NCBI GenBank assembly: GCA_025024175.1
Contig: QCXZ01000003.1
Coordinates: forward strand, 19,736,392 to 19,800,391
Direction of reading: 5' to 3'
Source of the DNA: Rhyzopertha dominica
Taxonomy: Eukaryota; Arthropoda; Insecta; Coleoptera; Bostrichidae
Length of the DNA: 64,000 nucleotides
Shown: in pieces, positions 1 through 12,000 of the stretch
How the letters are laid out: each line of letters starts with the position of its first letter
Numbering within the stretch: the stretch's first letter is position 1
The notes under the pieces: generated by a model
Seen by the model: the letters and a program-made list of their open reading frames with translations, nothing else
Told to the model about the DNA's origin: nothing
Database searches by the model: none
Translations under genes and position numbers: made by a program

Positions 1-142
1 AAAGATAGATAATTTATAGACTCACAGAAAAAGTCAAGATATCAGGCAGCTGTATGGAGGAAGAGATATTTGTACAGTGGTGAAAGAAATGCAGTGGGGC
101 ACGTACAGAGACTGCCAGAGGGGAAAATTACAAATTGTGTAA

Positions 143-278
143 AGAGGAAGACCAAGAAAAAGATGGCTTGAGGAAGTGGAAGAGGACTTGCAGGCACACA
201 GGATACAGAAATTGGCAGAATTTGGCAAGGGACCGAGAACAATGGAGAAGAAAGATTAAAATAGCCTTGGGCCTCTAA
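143..278 (+). pseudogene. Non-LTR retrotransposon reverse transcriptase, 3' end relic
   Basis: Two adjacent frames together read as the C-terminal tail typical of endonuclease/reverse-transcriptase polyproteins of insect non-LTR elements. The first frame (143-208) gives RGRPRKRWLEEVEEDLQ, the usual Arg-rich RPRxRW motif. A one-base shift then gives NWQNLARDREQWRRKIK (from 210), the usual W-x(2)-LARDRxxWR ending, with a stop at 276-278. Sequence just upstream (about 60-142) looks like more of the same ORF with a stop in it. The shift and stop show it is dead. The clade cannot be settled from this tail. Confidence 0.7.
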
Positions 279-3200
279 TGCCTGTCAGAGCTGTCTCATA
301 TACATATACTGCAGTGGAATGACAAATAAAATGAATAATATTGCCTATTTTGAAAGTAGCCGCTGTTGACAATTTGACTTGATTCTGCTCACCGATCACT
401 ACACTTTATATATTATCAGGCTTTTCAGGGATCTCAATTAGAAATTAAAAAAAGATGTAAAGATATATCGCAGAATCTGTTTTAATCGGTAATTGGCATT
501 AACTTGGGGAGATTAGAAGGAATTCAGCGGTCATTCGTTCATAGCCTGTGATGAGGTGGCCCTTCATAGAACTTTATAAAATTTGTTGGGGATTATTTGA
601 TGATGAGTCGACGTCCTCCTGCGCCTGTTATCACGGGTGCTGCATCTAATAATTTAATAATCTGGTTATCTTAAATGAAAAACTCTCTGTATTATTTTAT
701 TTTTGTATTTGTGGAGGTTTTTGGAAAAAGTGAACATCTGCATTACCATGCAAGATATCTATTTGCTGGTTCTATAGTTACTTTTAGAATGAATTTGCCT
801 AATTTTCTTCACTATCAGCATCTTCCAAATCTATTTAAGAAATTGTTAGACCAACTTATCAATTTTTGATAAATTTAATATGTGGAAAATTTGATATCTT
901 TAAATAGAAACCCCATACTATTTGTTATTACTTTATGTGGGATTAAATTCGGTTCCATTTAAGGAGTAATACATGTGGCACGATCTTTTATAGTAAAAAA
1001 AACCGCTATTTCGCATATTATACTTCCAAAACTAGGTAACCTGGGTAAAACATTTACATAAAACTAATGAAAAGTTGATAAGCACATGAAGGTTTGAGTA
1101 CTGAAATAAGTTATCTTAGTTGAATACTTTCAAATGCATATTTATTGTGAACCATTTTGAATCACGTAAATAGGTTGTAAACAAGCCAATTATTTGATTT
1201 TGTTTTGCTTCACCCTTTTTGTCAGATAGCTCTCGAATATTCCTTTGACCTAACGGCAATTTTCAAACAGCATCAAAACTATATCGAACTTTATAGAATT
1301 TTTCCCACATCTTTTATTAGTAGAGGGGTGAAAAGTATCAAATATTTGTTACAGAGATCTTGTGTTATGTAAGGAATCAAATCAAAATGTGGAATAATAT
1401 TACTTTTACTGAAATATAATAAATGCTTAATATGTGTGAACAATATGAATGATACACACTGAATGGTTGGATATATATTTCCTATACATGTAAAACTGCA
1501 GTAACCTACTATATAATTAGCTAAACGATCATGTAAAAAGTGAAATGTTAAAAAAGTAACTACTTATGTACCATAGATTTTCGAATAACAATGTATGTAA
1601 ATCCTCAAAATGCATATTGTAAGTAAATCAAGCATATAGTTAGATAACTAAAAGGGTGTTAAACATCGACAAGTGCGTATGCTGTAAATCGTTTACATCC
1701 CGATGGAACGGAGAAGCTTGATTTGAGTTGCCCGGATATTAATATGTTTATGTAGATAAGGATGTATTTGAATCGAAATGCCAATAATATACTTAAGAGG
1801 TTTATATTTCTCTGCAGTTAATTAATTTCATGAATGTTTCTGTTAAACATATGTTCTGTAACCAAATATTCATCCTGTAAACTCTAAAGCAATTTTACCT
1901 TATACCTGCACATCATTATGTCTTAATTGGAGTTGCCATGTACATCTCATTATTTTGTGCATATATCTTGCATCTGTTATGATTGTAGCCATCATTTTCC
2001 CCTTTCATTAAAAAAATAAGGCTGTGTTTTATAAACATAAAATGAGTCTTAATTTTTATTTCCAGTCATTATTTAATGTTTGCTTATTTAAATTTCGCTA
2101 ATATAAAACAAAATTGATCTTGCAACGCAGTAATACTCAGGCTCTAGTGCAGCAAATAATTTCTAGAAATGTATCCACTAAGAAGAAAAGCAATGAATTT
2201 TAAATGCACATTTACTTTCTACCCATAAAATTTATAACAGCTGGACCACACAAATACTGTACAGCTCCTGAGGTCCTGAGGGTATAAATATTTATATTAT
2301 AAGAGCATGTGACATTGCATTTCACTATTACATAAATACCAGAATATCAACTTTATCTAATATAAGACCATTATTCTTGTTTTACTAATATTGTGACAGA
2401 CAGAGTGCTCTTGATGTATAAAAAATATGCGCATGATATGAACTACACTATTATTTAATTAATTCAATTTTTTGAATATAGTATCCAACATGATTTTCAA
2501 TTTTAACTGTTGGCAAGAATTAACACAAAATAAATCACAGTATAGATTATGCTTTACTTCAGTGATATACTTTTATATTATAAGTATATCACGTCAGGTT
2601 GACACATTTTTTTATATTTATCATTAAAGTTTTAACGGGTTGTTTCCAACACCTGTGATTGATATCTAAGTTTTAAATTTGGCTGTATTTTATGAAAATT
2701 AGAAGTCCACATTCCTGCAATTGAAAGTGAACGAACTAATAGTTCTTTTTTATTAACAATCATAAGTATAAAGTATTGAAATCCTGTCAAGAAGAGAAGT
2801 ATTATTGTATGTTCACAGAATGTGCTGCAATATATATGTTTTTCACTGGATCAACTTCTGTATTATTTTAAGTAGTTATTTATCTACAAGGTTTTATAAA
2901 CTGCAATATACACTGAGGGAAAAACTGTCTGATGCAGTTTACAACCGCCACATGCTTTTGCGTCTGCCTATGCGAACTGTTAATCTAAAATGAATTTGTT
3001 TACTCGTTTACAAAGCTCACGACGGTAGAATTCATTCTTAATAATACAAATGAATGTTTTTTTTCAAACGTTATTAAAGTGGCAATTTTCTGCAGCTAGC
3101 ATAGGAGCCAAAGTGTCAAATTATATCTTAGCAACAATGACACTCACTTTTGTTGCATATACGCAGCAAAAATCATTTGCAGCCACGGCGGCAAATATTA

Positions 3201-3703
3201 AGGAAACTTGATTCAAATTATGAAGTTTTATTAACGTCTGACATGGCGAAAACTGCAAAATGATTAGTTCCAATGGGAAATATTTTTAGAATATTCGGTA
3301 AAACTTACAAAATGCAGCCAGGTTTTGTGACACATCAAATTATTTTTCTGGTTGTTTACATTTCGTCACTAGAGAAACCTTTCCCAGAGCAAACTAAAAT
3401 AATCACTGAAGCACGATATGCAAATTTAAAAGCACTCAAATTTTTAATTAGTGCTAGGTTCTTTGTCAACGTTTAAAAAAAAATAGCATATGTTATTTGG
3501 AGCTAAAGTGACTTTAAGTAGCGCGGCTGGACCTATTTGCCTCGCAAGTTCGGCAGTTAAACTCCAGCCTTGCTACATAAAAGTTCACTTTATCTCCTCA
3601 TAACATAATATACTATTTTTGGATAATTGATAATCAAAGACGAAATTGTATAACACACTACTACCCATGACGCTAATTATTAATTGAGTTTATATTTTCA
3701 CAG
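279..3703. other. AT-rich non-coding region upstream of the SIM-motif gene
   Basis: No reading frame with convincing coding character was seen on either strand. The first visible exon of the next gene starts with an acceptor at 3701-3703, so part of this stretch is probably its intron, and its 5' exons are either here and unrecognised or outside the window. The short ORFs at 675-869, 2805-2993 and 3273-3476 have no recognisable domain and do not match the phase needed to join the exon at 3704. Confidence 0.5.
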
Positions 3704-6700
3704 GCACTATTTGGCGGTTCTTCCTGAAAAGGATCTTTCTCAAGAGGGATTTTGCCGATATTACTTGGTACTGCAAAAATTCAAAAAAGTCCTTACTAAA
3801 GAGGAGCAGGAGTTGATGGATAAAATTATGGAGGAGAAATTTTCCCAGCTCAGCGTTTCATTTGAAGAAGTGCTGAGCAATATATTTTTCCCAAACAACT
3901 TGAATACAGTGGTTTTGTATTCTCTCTTCAAGGATGAAATAGAATATTATGTTAAGGCATATTTTGATTACATTAAGAAAAAGGAAATTAACGACGACGT
4001 CAACTTGGATGGGCTTGAGGTAACATACAAGTCAATACAGTCTGTACAAGAACTAGAAATGTTGATATATCTGCAAAAGCAAATTTGAGTGATTTCCAGA
4101 TAAAGCTAATGTTACCGGTAATCTTACAATTCGAAAAAGCCAATGAGAAATAGTTGAAGTATATGTTGTCACTTTGCAGATTCTATCATCATTCTTTTCT
4201 GTCCTTTTATGAATCCATGTTGNTGATGCTTGTAATTACAATACGCTTTTTTTTCCAGGATGATCCGATACCCGTAATAGAAGTAGATGATGATAATGAA
4301 AACACTAAGGGTGCCATCAGCGATGATGATGTTCAGATTGTAACTGTGGATTGTACCAATGAAAGTGACGATGATGTTGAGTTTGTGAGTGAAGAAAAAC
4401 CCAATAGCAGTAAACCTGCAGAAGCAGATGTATGTTTATAATATACATAAATGCTCTAAACACTTATATATTTCATGTTTACAGTTGAGTGGTAAACTTC
4501 AGCCAAGTATAAAAATGGATAGTGCCGTGGATAAAAAGAGTACTGTAGTGAACAGTGCTCTCCAAAATCTAATATTAAATTCACCATGGTTCTCGCAAAA
4601 ACCTGACATAAATTGTATAACCAAGGGAAGTGGTAGTGGCTTACACAATGGCATTAGATTAAGAGGTATTTTACCTCCCTTATCCAATGATAACCGAAGT
4701 ATACAATTGGCAGCAAAAAAAGTATGTTATTTAGCGGGTGTTTGAGATTGAAATTTAAACTTTTATTATGTATTTTAGCCAACCAGTGATGATGAAGAAG
4801 GCAGTAGCAATATTCTGTTTTCATCTTCAGGACCACTAGTTGAAACCCAAAGCAAGGCGGTTACAAATATTGCAGAAAATGTAACAAGCCTCCCTCAGTT
4901 AACACAGGAACATTCTGTATCAGATCATTCAGAAAGTGACATTACTTCACACCAAAATGCCGAAGTAACTTCTACTACTTCTGAAACGCAGCTGGTTATT
5001 CGTATGGAAGAAGGGCCCTCAGAGATTGAAAATTCCATTCATACAAAAAGTGAAGANGTACATACATATGCAAGAGAATTACAAGATCTCTTAAACGAAG
5101 GTGAATCCAGGAATGCAGAACAAAATTTGGACGTATGCTCACCAAAGGAAGTAATTACTGAACAACCAATAAAAAATGTTAAGGTAGAAAATAGTAGCCG
5201 AAAAGATACTCATGAACAAGAAAATTTTAATACACCTGAAGTACCTGATAGTGAACAAGGGCCGAATGAGGAAACCACAGATAAGGAATATGAAAAAACA
5301 ACTGTTAGTCCAGAAGCTGATAGCAACAGTGCATTGCCAAGCATAGCTATGGAGCATGAAGCGTCAGATGTCACAAATATACCGCAAGAAGAAATGTCAC
5401 CAGAAACTTGTGTTGAGAACAGGCTGAATAATCTAAAAACTATCGAAGATGGTCATTTGGTTATTGGTGCAAGTGAAAATGAATTAGTTGCGGGTGACAA
5501 ATTAGCTCATCAAAAATATATTAGCCACATTGAAACTGAACAATATCATATAAACGACACATCAGACACAGCAGCAGTTAAGCAGAAGTCATATAATCAA
5601 AAACAGTTTGATGAGTTCGTTAAGCAAATAGCAAAGAAAGATCTCTTACAGCAAGCAGTAGAAGGAATTATCGACCAAAACGAAATCAATGGTTTTTCCG
5701 GGAATGAAAAAGATCATTGTAGTCTGGAAGGAAACGTTGAAACTCAGGAATTTGATGTCAGCAATGGTGTACTCAAGGGAAAAAACAATAGTATAAATGC
5801 TCGTCCGTACACACAGATATTCAGCAGTACAAAGAATGGTAACTACATAAGTAATGATGCTGATTCCGCTCCTTTAGTTGGTTTTGAGAATGTTACGCCG
5901 AAATATAGTGAAGATCAGAATTCGTCGTCATACATACAAAAGGAAAACCTGCATTTGAATTCAAAAAAGGCACGCAAAGTGACCATCTGTGATTCTGAGA
6001 CAAAACCTAAACGGGTGAAAACCAGCACTTACGAATATCCCGCTGATAGTCTTCAGATATACCATGCATCACTCAAGGCATATGATATAAAAAAGGAGCA
6101 ACTGAACAGAAACGCAACTCTTGTCTTGGCAAGATTTTCACCTGATGATTGCATCAACAGCCGTTTAATATTTGAGGAGAAGCAGATACGATCACAAAAG
6201 CGTAGGCATCGGAAGAAATCAGGGAGTAAGGATCTGGATAATGATAATGGGAGCAGTTACACAGAAGAAATAGAAAAATTTAAGCAAAGGCATCAGGGGA
6301 CCAACATCGTTAGTGTATTGAGATTCAAAGAAGAAGATAAGCAAGGTAGGATTGATAATACTTATAATAATCAGAGTTCATTTAAAGATGAAAATTGTGA
6401 AGCTGTGCCTGTCTATATTGATAAATGTGTCAAACCAAATGATACCTTCCTACCTAACAAAGTTCCCACCCTAAATGTAACCCCCTCCGTTGAACCATAC
6501 CTTTCATATTCGGACATGGAATTTTCTAATTCTCCGAAATTTTTGCAAGATGCAGACCGTACCTTGGCAGATTGTTTAATTGAAAAGGATAGTGCTGGTG
6601 ATAATTTACAGTTACCTTCTTTTCATCCATTTTTATCTGATAATTCTAATTTTTATGAAAGCCAAAACAGCATCAGTAGTAATTGTCATTGTGATGAAGA

Positions 6701-7199
6701 AACCGAAAAGTTGAATGAAATGCAGGAACCGCAGAAAAAAGAAACATGTCTGCCTTTCAAGAAAAGAAGAATGTCCGTGTCCCATCAGAAAAATTTAAAA
6801 GAAGCAACAGAAGAAATCAGCTACCCGGCAAAGAAGATGATATGCATAGCTGAAATAGAAGCTATAGAAAAAAGTCAATTATCTTCTAGAACTTTTAAAA
6901 CTCCAGCGGAACGTAAAGAAATGCCACCATTACCAATGTATAATAATATTAATACCAATCCTGAACCTATATTAACTGATCAGTATCATATCAATAATCA
7001 CACTTTCAATGATACCACTATTAACTATCACATGAGTAATGTACCAGTTCCTTTAATAAACCTACCTTACTTTCCTGTTCTGTTACCCTTTAACAATATT
7101 GAAGCTTATAATAGTCTTGCAAGTAGCTGCCAGGAGTTGCAGGAGATTCCTAAAGAAGAAGTCGTCAAATCAAGCAAGAAGCAAGGAAGCACCAAATAG
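3704..7199 (+). CDS. Large disordered nuclear-type protein with clustered SUMO-interacting-like motifs (5' incomplete)
   Basis: Four exons join in frame: 3704-4019, 4259-4429, 4485-4721 and 4779-7199, all later junctions in phase 0 with GT-AG introns of 239, 55 and 57 bp. The first exon completes a split codon, so at least one upstream exon is missing. About 1047 residues are visible. Exon 1 (residues 1-105) is a helical, charged region. Exon 2 (106-162) is highly acidic and has three short hydrophobic patches followed by acids: VIEVDDD, VQIVTVD and VEFVSEE, which fit the SUMO-interacting motif pattern. The 806-residue last exon is low-complexity, rich in Ser, Asn, Glu and Lys, with basic clusters that look like nuclear signals (KKARK near 637, KRRHRKK near 714, KKRRM near 903). 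I do not recognise the family; a chromatin or nuclear-body role is inference from the motifs. Ambiguous bases lie at 4223 (intron) and 5057 (exon). Confidence 0.8.
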
Positions 7200-9016
7200 A
7201 AGAACTTTTTCCATTCCATATTTTGCTTTTTTTTTGTTTGCTTTTACAATGGCTGTGATTTAATTTAGATCTAATTTAATTAGTAAATTTAAATTTCAAT
7301 TAACTTAAAGATTAAAGAAATCAAGAACTGAATTAAGAACAACGTGGGACACCAGGAAGATATGAAGAGAACACATCGGAATACAATGCATTTTAGTATT
7401 TATAATTTAACAAGACTGATATACATATGTCATAAGGCAACTATTTAATTGCATAACTGTCTATTCTAGCATAATTTACAAAAGCAAGTTGAAAAGGTAT
7501 TATATTATACACGGCATAACTTAGTAATTTTTTAAAAATATTTTTTGCTTTGTATTTATTTTGTATCAAAATTGGCTAAAAGTGTGTGTAGTTTTGTAGG
7601 AAAGGTGCTATATCTCAAGTCACTTGAGTTAAATTACTATACTGAATACATTGTTCATTGCTTAAAGGGTGCCAACCAAACATTGTTTACATTTGTGCGT
7701 ATGAAGATGAAAATATGATTTAGATGAGCTGATGCACTGGTAATTACTAATTTATGGCATCTTGAAAATTTGCACTACTTAATTTATTAACAATCCCTGA
7801 TACTGAGCATAATACATTTCAAACCAGTGATCATCACAAAATGAATTCTTTAGGTAGGTAATGGGTAGTATGATCTGAAGTTTTCCAGCAACTGTAAATA
7901 TTTGTGTTTCAACATTTTGTCATAAATTGTGGTGCATATACCTGAAGTGAAATTACAATATGAAAAGTTTTGTTTATTATATACAGGATGTTGAAAGTGC
8001 AAGAAGGTAATTTTTCTATTTAAAAAAAATGGCTTTTGAAACTGCATCTTTTGGAGGACTGTTTTAATAGACAGTGGTCAATAATTTGGCATAGATTGGA
8101 AAAAAAGTGTTTAAAATTTAAAAAAACAAATTACTGTTTTTAGAAAAACGAAAGGAAGGACAAGTCGCTTTAGAGTAACTGTTCTTTTAAATATGTTAGA
8201 GCAAATTGAAAAGAAAATTAATGTTTTCCTATATTTAAAAAAAGTCTGAACTTGTTTAATTTTAAGATTTTTTGGATTTGAATTGTAGGAGTGGTGAATT
8301 ATCAGCCTTAAGATATACTATCTAAGTTCATTATTAAAATATGAGCCACCTAGATTTTTTTTGTAGTAATGCTGTTCATAACAGAATTTCTTAATTTTAA
8401 CTATAATGATTTGCCTTAGCAGTATTGGAGGTATCTTATCTTTTTTGTATATTTATTTATTGAGCTTTTTAAGCTATATGAGGTGCTATCAAGTTTTGTT
8501 TTGCCAACCTAGGGCATGGGTGTTTGTGTGTGCCCCTATAGGTATGTTTAATGTAATTCTTCAATAATAATAATACAAACTTAACAAGCTGGTTAATGGT
8601 AAGGATATTTAGAATCATTAATTAAAAAGAACAAAAATTGTGTGACACATTGTAAAAATTAGTTTCAATTATGTGTCACAGAATATTTACCACTTAAACG
8701 TTGATGAAGACTATAGTGTAATCAAAATATATGTTGATAATTTTCTGAAAATATACACAATTTTAAGTAATCGGCTATTTGTTTAGTAAGTTCTGAACCA
8801 TACTAGCTTCCTAGTGCTGGCCAAAGCCAGCCTCTGTATGGTCTTACAGTCAAGTGACATGAGATATTGCTTGTTCTTGAGATATATCTTTAAGAAAAAG
8901 CTGTTGTTTAATTATGAAAACCAAATGTATGATTCAAGATGTTTTCTTAGTATTTTATTCTTTAATGCATACACATAAGCCCTAATTCTTAAGTGACAGA
9001 TTTTTTTTCATTCTAG
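7200..9016 (+). other. 3' untranslated and downstream region of the SIM-motif gene
   Basis: Begins right after the TAG stop at 7197-7199. An ATTAAA hexamer at 7311-7316 is the nearest poly(A)-signal variant. The rest is AT-rich with no open frame worth calling. It ends in a good polypyrimidine tract and acceptor (ttctag, 9011-9016). Confidence 0.4.
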
Positions 9017-12000
9017 ATAATCACAGTTTTAGAAGTCACCTTCACAACACAGATAATTACTACGTGAAGCACATGGCTGACGACACCTCTTCAAATTTTG
9101 CAGGTATGTACGAGTATTAGCCCAAAAAGTGGGTACACTTGTTGTTTGCCATTATCGTGTTCTTTGGTAGGTTTAAATAAATTATTTTCATCCATGAGTA
9201 ACATCAGCTATTTAAAAATCCTTTTGCAGGCCTTCTATTGTCTGCCAAAATGTTTAAACATAATAAAATCTTGAAATTAGGTGGGCATTTCTTTGAGTAT
9301 AAATATTGTGATGAGGTCGATTTTGTAAATTAATGATTGTGACTGCAAGAAAAAATATTTTGCATGTAGAGAATTTAATGTTTGACTTTTGTGTTGCATA
9401 AGAAGTATTGTTTTAACCGTACAAAATAATGCCAGCTAAACCATACCAAAAAAGACAGTTGTTGTCTCCACTAGTGATGTTAGTAAATTAAGTAATTATT
9501 ACTCTAAAAGATCAAAAAAGTACAGTTAAGCTTCATAAAGTAATCAGTTTTACATCAGATGTTTTTAATGGGGCGTGGTGTGGTATAGTTACTGTGTACT
9601 GGTTGAGAAATTAAGAAAGGTGACCGGCCGTATATTATATACCAGTAGGCCTGGAGAATTTAGCAAAAAATTGCTTAGTGTGGCCAAGAAAAATTGTTGG
9701 ATATTATTTTCAAGTTTGTAGAATCACCATTAGAGGGCGCTACAGTGTCAGAATTACGAAAATTATTTTAATGTTAGAAATACAAAATACTAATATTATA
9801 TAGGATCACGGTAGTAGATGGAGAGGTTTACGCACTGTATGCAAGTGAGGCCCAGATTCGTAGACAGTGTGGAAGAGAGAGGTCTAGGAAGAGATGCAAT
9901 ATAGTAGTAAAAGCGCTCTCCAGTGGCATGCATAACCATACATTCGGTGTGGTTTTTGTGTGAAGTTTTTTGAAATAACAAAAATGTAAAAGTATTGTGC
10001 GGTGTTGAACTGTATCAGTAATTCTTCCGATAGAGCTTTATATGCAAAAAAAAANTAAATCGTCAAAATGCTCCACATGTAAGGATCATCTTTATCGAAC
10101 AAATGTTTTTGATACAGCTGGTCCTTCATCTAGACTTACTATTTTAAAATCCAGAAGACGGCTAAGTCATCCAAATCAGATCATTTCATAGTTCAAAAAA
10201 ATATTTTAACCAAACATATTCACGCTGTTGTTTTTGACAATGTAGTGGATGATTTGTTTTCAAACACATATTCTATTTCGTTTCCTTGTAAAGAACGCGA
10301 AACAGAAATACTTTCAAAATTTTGTTTATTGTTATATTATAATGAGAATTAAATAGTACTTATAGCACAATGACACAGATACTTGATCAGTCAAGTGCAA
10401 GAAAGAAGAAGGAATCTTAACTTACAGTTTTTTATAATTTTTAGATCTCCTTGTATGTGTATTTTGAATAAACGACTGCAAAAGCACCACTTTTTGCCTA
10501 ACACTCTTATTTGATATACTTCTGAAATTTAGTGTGAAATAAGTAATACCCTCATAATATAAGAAATATACAGGGTGTTTCTAAATTCGATGTCATAATT
10601 TTTATTGCGTGTTCCTGACGTGAATTTATGCCGAAAAGTCTACATAAACATGTGTCCGAAAATGCTTCATTTTTGATATACAGAGTGTTGAAATTAAACA
10701 AATATTTGGATTTTTTTTTATTTTTTAGAGAACGGTTTTTTGAAACTTTACGAATTTTGGCAGAATGTTATAATAGATCACGGCTAATAATCTGGCATAA
10801 AATATTTTTTCATATCTTTAACAGAGGCGGCGTACAGGGAGGGGCAGAGGGATTTTCTCTTTGAAAAAAAGTTGTGTGTGAAATGTCAAAAAGCTCGTTA
10901 CTATTTTCAGAAAGAGCAACAAATAAGGTACAAAAAAGAATCTCCTATTGCATTTCGCTAGAACGACCCGTTTTCGAGAAAATCGAGAAAATATGAATTC
11001 CTACAGGTTGGCGCAAATAGACCAAAAATTAACTTTTTTTAGTTTCCAAAGAAATTAACGTTTATATGGCAACAACTGTTTGAAATTAATTGAACTATAT
11101 CATTGCAAATGATCAGACCTAAGGATTACCTCCATATCTAAACAGTGACGGCAATTTAGGGAGGGGGGAGCAAGAAGTCTTTTATAAGAAGATTGTTTCC
11201 ACATTTTTAAATTGTTTCAAATATTATGAAGAACAGTTAAAAATATTAAAAGAAGAGAAAAATTTACTTTTTATACTGCTAAGAAAAGCCATTGTTGTAA
11301 AATTAAGAAATTGCAATTTTTAAAGATTTTTAATAACGCCAAATGCAAGTTGCATATCTAGCTTTAAAAAATAATTAGTTTAATTTAATTAATTAATTTA
11401 ATTTTTCTTTTTTATATTTTACTGGTCTTTATAATTATTGAAACAGTTTAAAAAATGTGGAAACAAACTTTTTATAAAAAAGACTTCTTGCCCCCTCCAA
11501 ATAACCGCCACTGTTTAGATATGGTGGTAATCATTGTGTCTGACCATTTATCATGATATAGTTCAATTAATTCCAAAAAATTGTTGCCATATAAACGTTA
11601 ATTTCTTTGGAAAATAAAAAAAAGTTAATTTTTGGTAGAAATTCAGGTTTTGTCGATTTTTTCTAAAGCGGTTTGTTCTAGCGAAATGCAATAAGAGGTC
11701 CTTTTTTGTACCTTATTTGTTGCACTTTCTGAAAATAGTGACGAGCTTTTTGACACCTCACACACAACTTTTTTTCAAAGAGAGAACCCTTCTGCCCCTC
11801 CTCCTACGCCGCCTCTGTTACAGATATGAAAAAATGTTTCATGCCAGATTATTAGCCATGATCTGTTATAACATTCTCCAAAATTCGTAAAGATTCAAAA
11901 AACCGTTCTGTAAAAAATAAAAGAAATCGAAATCTTGTTTTTAACTTCAACACTCTGTATATCAAAAATGAAGCATTTTCGGACACATGTTTATATAGAC

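Noticed and set aside
3273..3476. 67-codon ORF as the missing first exon of the SIM-motif gene
   Set aside because: Its possible donor (ttcg/gtaaaa) ends in phase 1, while the exon at 3704 needs an upstream exon ending in phase 2.
9796..10129. Two overlapping minus ORFs
   Set aside because: Contain an N run region and overlap a dispersed repeat; no domain.
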